The notes: generated from the sequence alone by a model not told the origin. A stretch of 51,321 nt of DNA from Granulicatella adiacens (GCA_018364485.1 JAGZLX010000004.1:1-51321), one strand, 5' to 3'; shown: positions 22,691-32,045, numbered from the stretch's first letter. Numbers and translations: made by a program.

Positions 22691-23980
22691 TTAAGCCCAA
22701 ACACTTTCTAAAATGTTGGTTTGTTCTCTATCTGGTCCTACGCTGAATGTAGAAATACGTACGCCGACTAATTCTGAAATACGACGAACATAGTTGCGTG
22801 CATTTTCAGGAAGCTCCTCAAGTGAACGGCATCCTGTAATGTCTTCGCTCCAGCCTGGTAATTCTTCATAAACAGGTTCGCATTGTGCTAGTTCTACTAG
22901 GCTTGCTGGGTAGTGAGAAATTTCTTCTCCATTTGGTTTACGGTAAGCTACACAAATTTTCACTGTTTCTAAACCAGTTAATACGTCAATACTGTTTAAG
23001 CTTAAGTTTGTAATGCCTGATACACGTTTAGAGTGGCGCATTACAACGCTATCGAACCAACCAACACGTCTTGGACGTCCAGTTGTTGTACCGTATTCAC
23101 GTCCGACTTCACGAATACGTGAGCCGATTTCATCGAATAATTCTGTTGGGAATGGTCCATCCCCTACACGAGAAGTGTACGCTTTACATACCCCAACGAC
23201 TTTATTAATTTTTGAAGGTCCAACACCGCTACCGATAGTTACTCCACCAGCAACTGGGTTAGAAGAAGTTACGAATGGATAAGTTCCTTGGTCGATATCC
23301 AACATAACCCCTTGGGCACCTTCGAATAATACGCGTTTGCCGTGATCTAATGCATCGTTTAAAACAACAGATGTATCACATACATATTGTTTCATTTGTT
23401 GACCATATTCATAATACTCTTCAAAAATATCATCGAATTCGATTGGATCTGCATCGTATACTTTTGTAAAGAGACGATTTTTCTCAGCTAAGTTGATTCT
23501 TAGACGTTCCGCAAATACTTCACGGTCGAGTAAGTCTGCCACACGAATCCCAACACGTGCTGCTTTATCCATGTAGCAAGGTCCAATCCCTTTATTCGTT
23601 GTTCCAATTTTGTTGTCGCCTTTAGCTTCTTCTTGTAATTGGTCTAGGCGAATGTGGTATGGCAAGATGACATGCGCACGGTCTGAAATACGTAAGTTAT
23701 CAGTAGTCACATTTCTTTCGTGTAAATACGCAAGTTCTGTGATTAGAGATTTTGGATTCAATACAACCCCATTCCCGATTACGCTGATTTTCTCTGGTGA
23801 AAAAATCCCTGATGGAATTAAGTGAAGTTTATAAGTCACTCCATTGAATTGAATCGTATGTCCTGCATTGTCTCCACCTTGATAGCGGGCAATGACTTCT
23901 GCGTTTTCACTAAGGAAGTCTGTAATTTTTCCTTTACCTTCGTCTCCCCATTGTGTTCCTACTACTACTACTGATGACAT
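22691..23980 (-). CDS. purA: Adenylosuccinate synthetase
   Basis: A 429-residue enzyme joining IMP and aspartate with GTP in AMP synthesis. The N-terminal GTP/IMP loop GTQWGDEGKGKI, the GDNAGHT segment, the IGTTNKGIGP loop and the SRVGDGPFPTE region are intact. The ATG at 23980 follows AGAGGTG; an in-frame GTG nine bases upstream overlaps the ribosome site. Placed between dnaB and walR as in many Lactobacillales. Possibly controlled by PurR, though no box was identified with confidence. Confidence 0.97.
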   Translation of the reverse strand: MSSVVVVGTQWGDEGKGKITDFLSENAEVIARYQGGDNAGHTIQFNGVTYKLHLIPSGIFSPEKISVIGNGVVLNPKSLITELAYLHERNVTTDNLRISDRAHVILPYHIRLDQLQEEAKGDNKIGTTNKGIGPCYMDKAARVGIRVADLLDREVFAERLRINLAEKNRLFTKVYDADPIEFDDIFEEYYEYGQQMKQYVCDTSVVLNDALDHGKRVLFEGAQGVMLDIDQGTYPFVTSSNPVAGGVTIGSGVGPSKINKVVGVCKAYTSRVGDGPFPTELFDEIGSRIREVGREYGTTTGRPRRVGWFDSVVMRHSKRVSGITNLSLNSIDVLTGLETVKICVAYRKPNGEEISHYPASLVELAQCEPVYEELPGWSEDITGCRSLEELPENARNYVRRISELVGVRISTFSVGPDREQTNILESVWA

Positions 23981-24023
23981 TTGACGCACCTCTTCTTTGT
24001 ATTATTCATTTAAATGTCTGTTA

Positions 24024-25409
24024 TTAGGCCATTGGAGCGTTTTGCTCGACTCCATCCGGCACAAGATTTGTAAATTTATTAAATTCTTTCATGAAGTTCA
24101 ATTCAACCGTTCCACGAGGACCGCTACGGTTTTTCTCGATAATGACTTCGATGGTACTATTTGGTTCCACCTCTGGAACATGTCCATTCTCATCTGGCTC
24201 TTGACGATAGTAATCATCACGATATAAGAATGCTACGATATCGGCATCTTGTTCGATAGATCCAGATTCACGAATATCTGACATGATTGGTCGTTTATCT
24301 TGACGTTGTTCCACACCACGCGATAATTGCGAAAGTGCGATAACGGGAACTTTTAATTCCTTCGCTAATTTCTTCAAGTTACGAGAGATTTCAGAAACCT
24401 CTTGTTGACGACTCTCTTTTCCGTTTCCTTCAATCAACTGCAAGTAGTCGATCACGATTAATCCAAGATTGTTACGCTCTTGTTTTAAGCGACGACATTT
24501 TGCACGAATCTCAGCAACACGAATCCCTGGAGTATCATCAATAAAAATTGGTGCTTCAGATAATGCTCCGGTTGCAACGAAATATTGTGTATATTCTTCA
24601 GGCGTTAACTTACCTGTCTTCAAATGCCCTGCGTTGATGCTGGCATGAGAGCAGATAATACGCTCTACTAGGGACTCAGCACCCATTTCAAGACTGAAGA
24701 TGGCTACCGTTTCGTTCAGATTCACGGCAACGTTCTTTGCAATATTCAATACAAAGGCCGTTTTACCAACAGATGGACGAGCCGCTAAGATGATTAACTC
24801 ATCCGCATGTAGCCCTGACGTCATTCTGTCTAAACCGATATATCCTGTCGCAATCCCTGTAACCTCACCATTGTTTTTCGCACGCTCTTCTAGGCTTTCA
24901 TAAGCGGTACGAAGAACGGAGCTGATTGGAATGAAACCCGCCTTATTACGTCCTTCGGATACAGAAAGAATATCTTTCTCAGCCGTATCTAAGACATTGG
25001 CAATTGGTTCATCCTCTTGGTAAGCATTTTTTACAATATTTGTCGAAGTTTTAATTAATTTACGGCGCGTAGATTTTTCTAAAACAATTTGTGTATAGTA
25101 CTCTACGTTGGCTGCTGTTGGCACTTTATCAAGAAGTTCGATTAACGTTACTTCTCCACCAATATTCTCCATTTGATTCTTTTGTCTTAAAATCTCTGAA
25201 ACGGTGATTGCGTCAATATCGATATTGTTTTGGTTTAATTCAATCATTGCCGCAAAAATTAATTGATGAGAAACACGATAAAAATCTTCCGGTGTCAAAA
25301 ATTCCATAACCGAAATAATCGAGTCACTAGCAAGAAGAATAGACCCTAAAACGGCTTCTTCTGCCTCAATATTTTGTGGTGGAACTAAATTTGGATATAG
25401 TTCTTCCAT
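24024..25409 (-). CDS. dnaB: Replicative DNA helicase
   Basis: A 461-residue DnaB-type hexameric helicase (called DnaC in Bacillus). The N-terminal domain begins EELYPNLVPPQNIEAEEAVLGS. The RecA-like domain has Walker A RPSVGKTAF near 205, SLEMG, and the SQLSRGVEQR arginine-rich segment. No intein or insertion is present. It lies downstream of gdpP-rplI with its own promoter region of about 200 bases. RBS AAAGGGTG. Confidence 0.97.
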   Translation of the reverse strand: MEELYPNLVPPQNIEAEEAVLGSILLASDSIISVMEFLTPEDFYRVSHQLIFAAMIELNQNNIDIDAITVSEILRQKNQMENIGGEVTLIELLDKVPTAANVEYYTQIVLEKSTRRKLIKTSTNIVKNAYQEDEPIANVLDTAEKDILSVSEGRNKAGFIPISSVLRTAYESLEERAKNNGEVTGIATGYIGLDRMTSGLHADELIILAARPSVGKTAFVLNIAKNVAVNLNETVAIFSLEMGAESLVERIICSHASINAGHLKTGKLTPEEYTQYFVATGALSEAPIFIDDTPGIRVAEIRAKCRRLKQERNNLGLIVIDYLQLIEGNGKESRQQEVSEISRNLKKLAKELKVPVIALSQLSRGVEQRQDKRPIMSDIRESGSIEQDADIVAFLYRDDYYRQEPDENGHVPEVEPNSTIEVIIEKNRSGPRGTVELNFMKEFNKFTNLVPDGVEQNAPMA

Positions 25410-25567
25410 TCAAACACCCTTTCTACTAAAAATAACCATAAAAATACAGTTTCATTGTATCATAAAACGCTGTAATAAAACAGAAGAGTGAGTCTTTTCG
25501 AGCATGAAAACTTGTATGTTCATTTATAACTTTGTGAACTAAATCACATATTTAAAACTAAAAGAAA

Positions 25568-25595
25568 AAGGATTCTCCACAACGGGAAAATCCTT
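25568..25595 (-). terminator. rplI terminator
   Basis: Minus-strand stem 25595-25585 with 25578-25568 and a T-rich tail (TTTTTCTTTT). Confidence 0.85.
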
Positions 25596-25606
25596 ACTAT
25601 TTCTTA

Positions 25607-26059
25607 TTATTGAGCAACGATATTGACAGTCATAATGGCTGTTACATCGTGATGTAATTTAACAGGTACACGAGTGAATCCTAAGGCACGAATTGGTGCT
25701 GCTAATTCGAATTTACGACGATCAAGCTCTACATTGAATTTTTTGTTGAATTCTTCTGCGATTTGCTTCGCTGGGATAGCTCCGAATAGACGGCCATCTT
25801 CCCCTGCTTTCGCTTTAATGGTTACAACTGTATCTTCGCGTTCTAAGAACTCTTTAATTTCTTTGGCTTTTGCTAATAATTCGGCATTGTGCTTTTCTTC
25901 AGCTTTCTTTTGACCTGATAAAGTTGCTAAGTTTGCTGAATTTGCTTCTTTAGCTAAACCGTTTTTGATTAGGAAGTTTTGTGCGTATCCATCTGCAACG
26001 TTTTTAACGTCACCTTTTTTTCCTTTACCTTTTACATCTTTCAAGAAAATTACTTTCAT
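25607..26059 (-). CDS. rplI: Ribosomal protein bL9
   Basis: A 150-residue L9 with the usual N-terminal rRNA-binding domain (MKVIFLKDVKGKGKKGDVKN), central long helix and C-terminal domain (LDRRKFELAAPIRALGFTRVPVKLH). It lies 15 bases after gdpP, the conserved pair in Firmicutes. RBS AGGAGG. Confidence 0.98.
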   Translation of the reverse strand: MKVIFLKDVKGKGKKGDVKNVADGYAQNFLIKNGLAKEANSANLATLSGQKKAEEKHNAELLAKAKEIKEFLEREDTVVTIKAKAGEDGRLFGAIPAKQIAEEFNKKFNVELDRRKFELAAPIRALGFTRVPVKLHHDVTAIMTVNIVAQ

Positions 26060-26074
26060 GTTTCTTCCTCCTAA

Positions 26075-28102
26075 TTATAAGTTAATTTCACTACCAATTT
26101 CTTCAATGACTTGAATTAACTGGCGGATTGCATCTTCAATCGTGATATCAGATAACTGAGTTGCAGCATTCGATAAATGTCCGCCACCACCCATTTTTTC
26201 CATCACACGTTGTACGTTTTTGTTTCCTAAACTACGGGCACTAATACCCACACGACCATCATTCCGTTTTGTAACCACAAATGAAGCATCAATGTTTTCC
26301 ATCGATAACATCATATCGGCCGTTTGAGCAGCCACGACTGTCGGATATACGGTATTTTCTTCACCGTGAACAATTCCGACATTGTTAGGAAGCATTTCAA
26401 GCGAGTTCAATAAATGCGAACGCATTAAGTACGTATCTACATTTTCTTTTAATAAGCGTTGAATCAGAATTGTATCCGCACCAACAGATTTCAGGTAGCT
26501 AGCCGTATCAAAGGTACGGGACCCTGTACGAAGCGTGAAATTACGCGTATCTACAATGATTCCAGCAAGCAAGGTTGTTGCTTCGATTGGCTGAAGTTTT
26601 TCAGCATCTTCTGATTGATATTCTAGTAATTCCGTAATCAATTCTCCAGCAGATGAAGCGTATGGTTCAATATAAACCAAGTCAGGATTTTCAGGGAATT
26701 CCTCTCCACGGCGGTGGTGGTCGATAATCACTAGTTTATTTGCTTTTTTAACTATCGATGGAGCAGCACATAGGGAAGGCTTGCTTACATCGACAATAAT
26801 GACTAATGTATTTTCAGTCAGTAGAGCTTCCGCCATTTCTGGATTCACAATAGCAGAGGAGAGACGTTCATTATCCTTGATCACTTCCATCAACTTCTTA
26901 ATATCATGTGAATATTGCTCTGGATTTGTGACAATCCATGAGGTTTTACCGTGCATTTTAGCGATTCTTCGAATACCTAAGCATCCACCAATACAGTCCA
27001 TATCTGGATATTGATGTCCCATCACCATTACTTGATCCGCTTCTGCAATAAGGTTTTCTAACGCTTGAGAAACCATGCGAGAACGCACTCGTGTACGCTT
27101 TTCTAACGGATTACTCTTACCACCGTAGAAGCGTGTTTCTTCGTTTTTAGAACGGACAACGACTTGGTCACCGCCTCGTCCTAACGCTAAATCAAGGTTA
27201 TCTTGCGCAAATTTAGCAATTTCACCATAATGCATTTCTTCTTGAGTATCATCTGCATATGAGAATCCCATACTTACCGTTAGTGGAGTATTTTGTTGAG
27301 CGGTTGTCTCACGAACGCGGTCGATAATCTCGAATTTCGTTTTTTCAAGCTCTGAAAGGATATTTTTATCTAAAAATGCGACAAAACGGTCTGAGCTCAC
27401 ACGTTTTAAGTAGATATTATTATGATTCGCCCAGCTTGTAAGCTGATTGGTTACGAAGTTATTCAAGTTAGACTTCTTACGGTCACTTAGGGATTGAGAA
27501 ACTTCGGCAAAGTTATCGACGAAGATTTGTCCAAATACAGGTCTTTCATCTAAATAAGTCTCTTTAATTAACGCATATTCTGTAATGTCCATCATATAGA
27601 GCATTCCAATATCGTTATGATAAACCGTTTGGAAGTATTTATCTTTCCAATGCACTACATTATCTTTATCATCATCCAGATTTTTAACGATATTCGCTAA
27701 TTCTGGATCAATAACTTCAAGTTTGAATCCTAATAGTTCTTTTCGTTCGAAATACTTCTGTAAATAAGGGTTAATCCATTGAATTTCACCATTATCATCT
27801 AGTAAAAGCATTCCAATTGGCATTTTAATAGAGGCATCTTGCGAACCTTTATTAATTTTGTACGATAAGTTCGTTACATAATGATTCGTTTCTTTAATAA
27901 TGTAGTTTGCAAACGAATAGAGGAGTGTTCCTAATAAAATAACAAATAAAGTAAGGATAAGTCCCATCCATATATTCATCACATACGCTATAATCAGCAT
28001 ACAGAGAATGATTGCTATAAATGAGATTCCGTATTTCTTCATTGTTTCACTTTTAAGAAATGTCGGTAAAGCCTTAATACGTTCTTTTAGGCTTTTCTTC
28101 AT
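26075..28102 (-). CDS. gdpP: Cyclic-di-AMP phosphodiesterase GdpP
   Basis: A 675-residue enzyme hydrolysing c-di-AMP to pApA and so setting turgor and cell-wall homeostasis. Two membrane helices (about 28-68) are followed by a PAS-like domain and a degenerate GGDEF domain (170-310, RGGDQVVVRS replaces the active signature). The DHH domain has DMDCIGG and VIIDHHRR, and DHHA1 ends with GGGGHLSNAATQ. All metal-binding residues of the DHH part are visible. Start ATG follows GAAGGTG. Upstream lies the parS cluster. Confidence 0.96.
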   Translation of the reverse strand: MKKSLKERIKALPTFLKSETMKKYGISFIAIILCMLIIAYVMNIWMGLILTLFVILLGTLLYSFANYIIKETNHYVTNLSYKINKGSQDASIKMPIGMLLLDDNGEIQWINPYLQKYFERKELLGFKLEVIDPELANIVKNLDDDKDNVVHWKDKYFQTVYHNDIGMLYMMDITEYALIKETYLDERPVFGQIFVDNFAEVSQSLSDRKKSNLNNFVTNQLTSWANHNNIYLKRVSSDRFVAFLDKNILSELEKTKFEIIDRVRETTAQQNTPLTVSMGFSYADDTQEEMHYGEIAKFAQDNLDLALGRGGDQVVVRSKNEETRFYGGKSNPLEKRTRVRSRMVSQALENLIAEADQVMVMGHQYPDMDCIGGCLGIRRIAKMHGKTSWIVTNPEQYSHDIKKLMEVIKDNERLSSAIVNPEMAEALLTENTLVIIVDVSKPSLCAAPSIVKKANKLVIIDHHRRGEEFPENPDLVYIEPYASSAGELITELLEYQSEDAEKLQPIEATTLLAGIIVDTRNFTLRTGSRTFDTASYLKSVGADTILIQRLLKENVDTYLMRSHLLNSLEMLPNNVGIVHGEENTVYPTVVAAQTADMMLSMENIDASFVVTKRNDGRVGISARSLGNKNVQRVMEKMGGGGHLSNAATQLSDITIEDAIRQLIQVIEEIGSEINL

Positions 28103-28168
28103 TCTTGCACCTTCTTTCTATATACCTTATTTTACCACAGTTTTGGTCCCTCGTCAGTTCTCTAAAAT

Positions 28169-28184
28169 TGTTTCACGTGAAACA
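28169..28184. other. parS site 1
   Basis: An exact TGTTTCACGTGAAACA palindrome, the binding site of ParB/Spo0J. Part of a run of three sites in the gdpP-rpsR gap. Confidence 0.95.
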
Positions 28185-28209
28185 ATTTAGACAAAGGGTA
28201 GGGTGCAAA

Positions 28210-28225
28210 TGTTTCACGTGAAACA
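28210..28225. other. parS site 2
   Basis: A second exact 16-base parS palindrome, 41 bases from the first. Confidence 0.95.
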
Positions 28226-28253
28226 TTTTTAAGGTTCATTATTTCTGATAGAA

Positions 28254-28269
28254 TGTTTCACGTGAAACT
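28254..28269. other. parS site 3
   Basis: Matches parS at 15 of 16 positions (last base T), 44 bases from the second site. No parB or parA gene is in the window. The rest of the 323-base gap is AT-rich without further signals apart from the gdpP promoter side and the rpsR terminator. Confidence 0.9.
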
Positions 28270-28383
28270 TTCTAATTTATGTATTCAAGTTTAGATTAAA
28301 AGATAAAACTCAATCTAGTTAATCAATAATCTGTATTTTTATAAATAGATGCTCAATTATAAAAAGAACAATTAAATAAAATA

Positions 28384-28415
28384 AAAAAGGATTGAGAAAT
28401 TCTCAATCCTTTTAT
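28384..28415 (-). terminator. rpsF-ssb-rpsR terminator
   Basis: Stem of 13 bases (28412-28400 with 28398-28386) flanked by T on the minus strand and also by T on the plus strand. Confidence 0.9.
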
Positions 28416-28425
28416 TAATTTATTG

Positions 28426-28668
28426 TTAGTCAACTGTTGTGAATGGTAATAATCCCATGATACGTGCACGTTTGATTGCAACAGTTAAAGTACGTTGGTG
28501 TTTAGCACAAGTACCTGTTACACGGCGTGGTAAGATTTTACCTTTTTCAGAAATGTAACGTTTTAATAATTCTACTTCTTTGTAATCAATGTAGTCGATG
28601 TGGTTTGCACAGAAGTAGCAAACTTTTTTACGACGGCGTTGACCGCCACCTCTACGTTGTTGAGCCAT
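28426..28668 (-). CDS. rpsR: Ribosomal protein bS18
   Basis: An 80-residue S18 with the conserved core YKEVELLKRYISEKGKILPRR and CxxC-like cysteines in KVCYFCANH. Last gene of rpsF-ssb-rpsR. It binds S6 in the small-subunit platform. RBS AAAGGAGG. Confidence 0.98.
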   Translation of the reverse strand: MAQQRRGGGQRRRKKVCYFCANHIDYIDYKEVELLKRYISEKGKILPRRVTGTCAKHQRTLTVAIKRARIMGLLPFTTVD

Positions 28669-28690
28669 TATGGTATCCTCCTTTTAAACT

Positions 28691-29188
28691 TTAGAATGGT
28701 AAATCATCATCTGAGATGTTGATTGTCTCTCCATTGCTTAAGAATGGGTCAGACATTCCACCACCGAATGATGAAGTAGGAGTATTAAACTGATTAAAGT
28801 TATTTGATTGGTTTTGTTGGAATCCGCCTTGTGCGCTTTGATCGTTAGCAGGGCGTTGTTCAGTAACGTTACGTGATTCTAACAATGAGAAGTTCTCAGC
28901 TAGCACTTCAGTCACATAAACTTTTTGGCCTTGTTGGTTATCATAGCTACGAGTTTGAATACGTCCTTCAATTCCTACTAGTGAGCCTTTACGAGTGAAA
29001 TTCGCAAAGTTTTCTGCAGATTTACTCCACATAACACAGTTAATAAAATCTGTCGTACGTTCACCGTTTTGGTTTTTGAAACGACGTTCAACTGCAACAG
29101 TGAAGCTCGCATAAGCAGTTCCGTTTGAAGTATAACGTAAATCAACGGCACGTGTTAAGCGTCCAACTAATACAACATTATTAATCAT
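28691..29188 (-). CDS. ssb: Single-stranded DNA-binding protein
   Basis: A 165-residue SSB. The OB fold spans residues 1-105 (MINNVVLVGRLTRAVDLRYTS), followed by a Q/N/G-rich flexible linker. The acidic partner-binding tip DDDLPF is at the very end. Placed between the two ribosomal protein genes as in most Firmicutes. RBS AAAGGAG. Confidence 0.97.
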   Translation of the reverse strand: MINNVVLVGRLTRAVDLRYTSNGTAYASFTVAVERRFKNQNGERTTDFINCVMWSKSAENFANFTRKGSLVGIEGRIQTRSYDNQQGQKVYVTEVLAENFSLLESRNVTEQRPANDQSAQGGFQQNQSNNFNQFNTPTSSFGGGMSDPFLSNGETINISDDDLPF

Positions 29189-29234
29189 TTAATTCTTACT
29201 CCTTTCAAGATTTATGTTTACTTATAATAAACAA

Positions 29235-29534
29235 TTATGCTTCTAATTTAACGATCATGTGACGTAAGATGTCATTGTTGATTTTCGCTAAACGGTCGAA
29301 TTCATCGATTGCAGCAGCATCTTCAGCAGTGATGTTCACTAAGTGATAGATACCTTCTTGGAAATCTTTAATTTCGTATGCAAAACGACGTTTCGCCCAG
29401 TCTTTTGATTCAACAACAACTGCACCGTTGTCTGTTAAAACAGCATCAAATCTTGCAACCAATTCAGCTTTAGCAGCTTCATCGATGTTTGGACGGATGA
29501 TATATAAAATCTCGTATTTTGATGTTTGACTCAT
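29235..29534 (-). CDS. rpsF: Ribosomal protein bS6
   Basis: A 99-residue S6 (start YEILYIIRPNIDEAAK; central DWAKRRFAYEIKDFQEGIYHL). First gene of the operon, AAGGAGGTGA before the ATG. The roughly 85-base leader contains a GAGTAT/ATACTC hairpin. S6:S18 leaders that give autogenous control are known in this position, but I could not confirm the specific motif. Confidence 0.97.
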   Translation of the reverse strand: MSQTSKYEILYIIRPNIDEAAKAELVARFDAVLTDNGAVVVESKDWAKRRFAYEIKDFQEGIYHLVNITAEDAAAIDEFDRLAKINNDILRHMIVKLEA

Positions 29535-29618
29535 TGACTGTCACCTCCTTATGGACTTTTGGCCTACTGAATTTTCAGCAAGCAAGGAGAGTATCATTTC
29601 TAATACTCACGTTCAATC

Positions 29619-29647
29619 ATTATAGCAAACAAAGCTATAGAATGCAA
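29619..29647 (-). promoter_or_regulatory. rpsF operon promoter
   Basis: Minus strand: TTGCAT (29647-29642), 17 bases, TATAAT (29624-29619). Confidence 0.8.
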
Positions 29648-29711
29648 CAGAAATCCGCGCTGCTGAGGTGCTCAGGAAATTTTGTGAGTAGGAAAAAAAG
29701 TGTCATTATAT

Positions 29712-29740
29712 CATATCTGATATGTAGCATATATGTTACA
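29712..29740. promoter_or_regulatory. Overlapping palindromes before the HTH gene
   Basis: CATATC-T-GATATG (29712-29724) and TGTA-CATATATG-TACA with one central mismatch (29723-29740) lie 40-65 bases before the HTH start and overlap a possible -10 TACAAT (29737-29742). They are candidate operators for self-control. Confidence 0.45.
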
Positions 29741-29777
29741 ATTGGCTTATAAAGGAATTAGGGGGGAGAAAGAGAAA

Positions 29778-30068
29778 ATGGTGGATTATTTAAAGCGGCT
29801 TTTTGCCCGTCTTGACGCGAAATATGAGACTTTTAGAGATGATTTTGAAGCAGAATATTTTCTTCAGAAAAATGCTTTAGCGATGATCAGGCTCCGGAGG
29901 GACTCTGGACTGTCTCAAACGGAATTCGCTAGAAACGCCGGTATGACGCAAGGAAATCTCTCTAGGCTTGAAAAAGGAAACTATAATCCGACGCTCGCGC
30001 ATCTTCAAAAAATTGCGAGTAAAAATGGGTATGATTTAGAGATTCGTTTTAAGAAAAAGAAGCGATAA
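29778..30068 (+). CDS. Orphan XRE-family HTH protein
   Basis: A 96-residue protein. The N-terminal 35 residues are helical and charged (VDYLKRLFARLDAKYETFRDD). Residues 36-90 are a Cro/C1 helix-turn-helix (LRRDSGLSQTEFARNAGMTQGNLSRLEKG) ending in a basic tail. Its shape recalls HigA-type antitoxins, but no toxin gene is adjacent. The start at 29778 follows AGGGGGGAG; the upstream in-frame ATG has none. It is the only plus-strand gene in this 30-kb minus-strand region, suggesting insertion. Confidence 0.75.
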   Translation: MVDYLKRLFARLDAKYETFRDDFEAEYFLQKNALAMIRLRRDSGLSQTEFARNAGMTQGNLSRLEKGNYNPTLAHLQKIASKNGYDLEIRFKKKKR

Positions 30069-30087
30069 ATGCGATGAAATCAACAAA

Positions 30088-30129
30088 AATAGCTCCTACA
30101 GACAAAAACTGTAGGAGCTATTATTTTTT
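30088..30129. terminator. Bidirectional terminator between HTH gene and MetE-like operon
   Basis: Perfect 14-base stem (30088-30101 with 30109-30122), seven-base loop, T-run on plus; the opposite strand also ends in T. Confidence 0.9.
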
Positions 30130-30134
30130 TAATT

Positions 30135-31274
30135 TTATCCCCAAACTTCATGAACGATTTCGTCGATGAGTTTTAATTTATCCCATTGCGCTTCAATCGT
30201 TAAGATATTACCTTCTTCTGTAGAAGAGAATCCACATTGAGGGCTTAGGCATAATTGTTCAAGAGGAACGTACTGGCTTGCTTCTTTAATACGAGCAATG
30301 ACTTCATCTTTATCTTCTAGGTCTCCTGATTTAGATGTAATTAAACCAAGAACGACTTTTTGGTCTTTAATATAGCGAAGAGGAGTAAAGTCTCCAGCAC
30401 GGTCGCTATCATATTCCAAGAAGAATCCGTCCACACGGCAATGACCAAATAGCGTCTTCGCCACTGGTTCATAACCACCGCTAGAGAACCATGTTGAGCG
30501 GAAGTTTCCGCGGCAAATATGCATGTTCACCACTAAATCTTCTGGTTTCCATTCAATCACACGGTTTAACACATCCACATAGTCACGAGCGATTTTTTCG
30601 AGGTCAAATCCACGCGCTTCGTACGCTTCACGTTTGTCTAACGCACAGAACTCACCCCAGCTAGTGTCATCTAATTGAATATTGCGGCATCCTAAGTCGT
30701 AAAAGCATTGCAACGCCTTACGGTATGCTTCAACCACATCATCAAAGAAGAGGGCTTCATTGTCTTTGTAGCGCTCAATTGGCACATAGTTTTTCTCACG
30801 AACTTGCGTAATCAAATGCAACATACTTGGTGAAGGAATCGTTAGTTTCACCGGTGTATCGCCAGCGTGCTCTTTTAAGAATTTGAAGTGTTTTACGAAC
30901 GGATGGTTTTCAGAAAAATCCACTTTCCCAACGATACGTAATGTTTTTGGCTTCACATCTTTATCTTTGAATTGAACAGAGAAGTGGTCTACTTCGACAA
31001 GTTCAACACCATCTAAGTTTTCTAAGAAATCTAAGTGCCAGAATGCACGACGGAATTCACCGTCAGTGACAGATTTGAGGCCGAGTTCTTTTTCTTTCTC
31101 GATTAATGCGATGATTTCTTCGTTTTCAACGCGTTCGAGTTCTTCGGCAGTGATTTCTCCATCATTAAATTTCGCACGGGCTTCTTTTAGACGCTCTGGA
31201 CGTAAGAAACTTCCTACGTGATCGAGTCTAAAGGGTGCTTTTTGACAACAGCTACAGTTTTCGTGATTTGACAT
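30135..31274 (-). CDS. MetE-like (YxjG/YxjH family) methyltransferase, paralogue 3
   Basis: A 379-residue single-domain homologue of the C-terminal half of cobalamin-independent methionine synthase. Zinc ligands are visible as HICRGN (His and Cys), Glu in FLEYDSDRAG and Cys in SPQCGF. It has an extra CSCC motif near the N-terminus (ENCSCCQKAP) not present in the other two copies. Such short proteins likely move a methyl group onto homocysteine or a related thiol from an unidentified donor. Fourth and last gene of the T-box operon, 18 bases after the cyclase gene. Bacillus relatives are methionine-regulated. Confidence 0.9.
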   Translation of the reverse strand: MSNHENCSCCQKAPFRLDHVGSFLRPERLKEARAKFNDGEITAEELERVENEEIIALIEKEKELGLKSVTDGEFRRAFWHLDFLENLDGVELVEVDHFSVQFKDKDVKPKTLRIVGKVDFSENHPFVKHFKFLKEHAGDTPVKLTIPSPSMLHLITQVREKNYVPIERYKDNEALFFDDVVEAYRKALQCFYDLGCRNIQLDDTSWGEFCALDKREAYEARGFDLEKIARDYVDVLNRVIEWKPEDLVVNMHICRGNFRSTWFSSGGYEPVAKTLFGHCRVDGFFLEYDSDRAGDFTPLRYIKDQKVVLGLITSKSGDLEDKDEVIARIKEASQYVPLEQLCLSPQCGFSSTEEGNILTIEAQWDKLKLIDEIVHEVWG

Positions 31275-31292
31275 ATGTTTTCCTCTTTTCGT

Positions 31293-32045
31293 TTATTCAG
31301 CTTCTGGTAAATACGCAATGGCGCGAACAGGTGACCCTGGAGTATGGTTCCAGTTAGGGTATGAAATTGAAATCACAGCACCGACTGCTGGAACTTGGTC
31401 AAGGTTCGCTAATACTTCCACTTGGAAGATGTCTTGGCTTAGTAAGTAGTATTCGTTTGTTAAACCATGTGCTGCAGCGTGAACACCTGAGTCTGTATCT
31501 AATGTTTCATGACCTACAGCTTTCACATGACGTTCGTGAATTAAGAATTCTAGCGCATCTTTTGCCCAACCTGGTGTATGTTGCACGTCGTTTTCGTCTA
31601 AATTACGAACCGCATCTTGGTCTGGCCAGCGGTGTGACCAGTCACTACGGAATGCAACAAAGGCCCCAGGCTGGATTTTTCCGTATTCTTCTTCGAATGC
31701 TAAAACGTCTGCTTTTGTTAATTCGAAGTTAGGATTTTCGGCTACTTCTTTTGAACGGTCGATGACGTAGAGTGGTAATAATAAATCTTTTAACTCGATT
31801 TCATCAAGGAAACGTCCGCCTTCATAGAAGTGGCAAGGTGGGTCGATATGTGTACCGTATTGTGTTACCACTGATAATTGTTGGACGTGGAATCCATCTT
31901 TTAATGTAAATAAATCTTTTTGTTCCAATGCTGGTAGAGCAGGGAAGTGAGGGCTATTCGCATCGATTTGATGGCTTAAGTTCACCCATTTTGCTTGTTT
32001 TAATGTTTTAAAAGCTTGTTCTAATTGTTGTTGAAATGCTGTCAT
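31293..32045 (-). CDS. Cyclase-family (kynurenine-formamidase-like) hydrolase
   Basis: A 250-residue metal-dependent hydrolase of the cyclase family. The motif GTHIDPPCHF (HxDxxxH) near residue 65-75 and the later GHETLDTDSGVHAAAH segment supply metal and catalytic histidines. ATG 32045 is chosen for AAAGGAAG upstream and because the longer frame starts in the preceding gene's spacer. It is embedded between MetE-like genes, suggesting a shared substrate, perhaps release or recycling of a methylated or formylated compound (inference). Confidence 0.85.
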   Translation of the reverse strand: MTAFQQQLEQAFKTLKQAKWVNLSHQIDANSPHFPALPALEQKDLFTLKDGFHVQQLSVVTQYGTHIDPPCHFYEGGRFLDEIELKDLLLPLYVIDRSKEVAENPNFELTKADVLAFEEEYGKIQPGAFVAFRSDWSHRWPDQDAVRNLDENDVQHTPGWAKDALEFLIHERHVKAVGHETLDTDSGVHAAAHGLTNEYYLLSQDIFQVEVLANLDQVPAVGAVISISYPNWNHTPGSPVRAIAYLPEAE

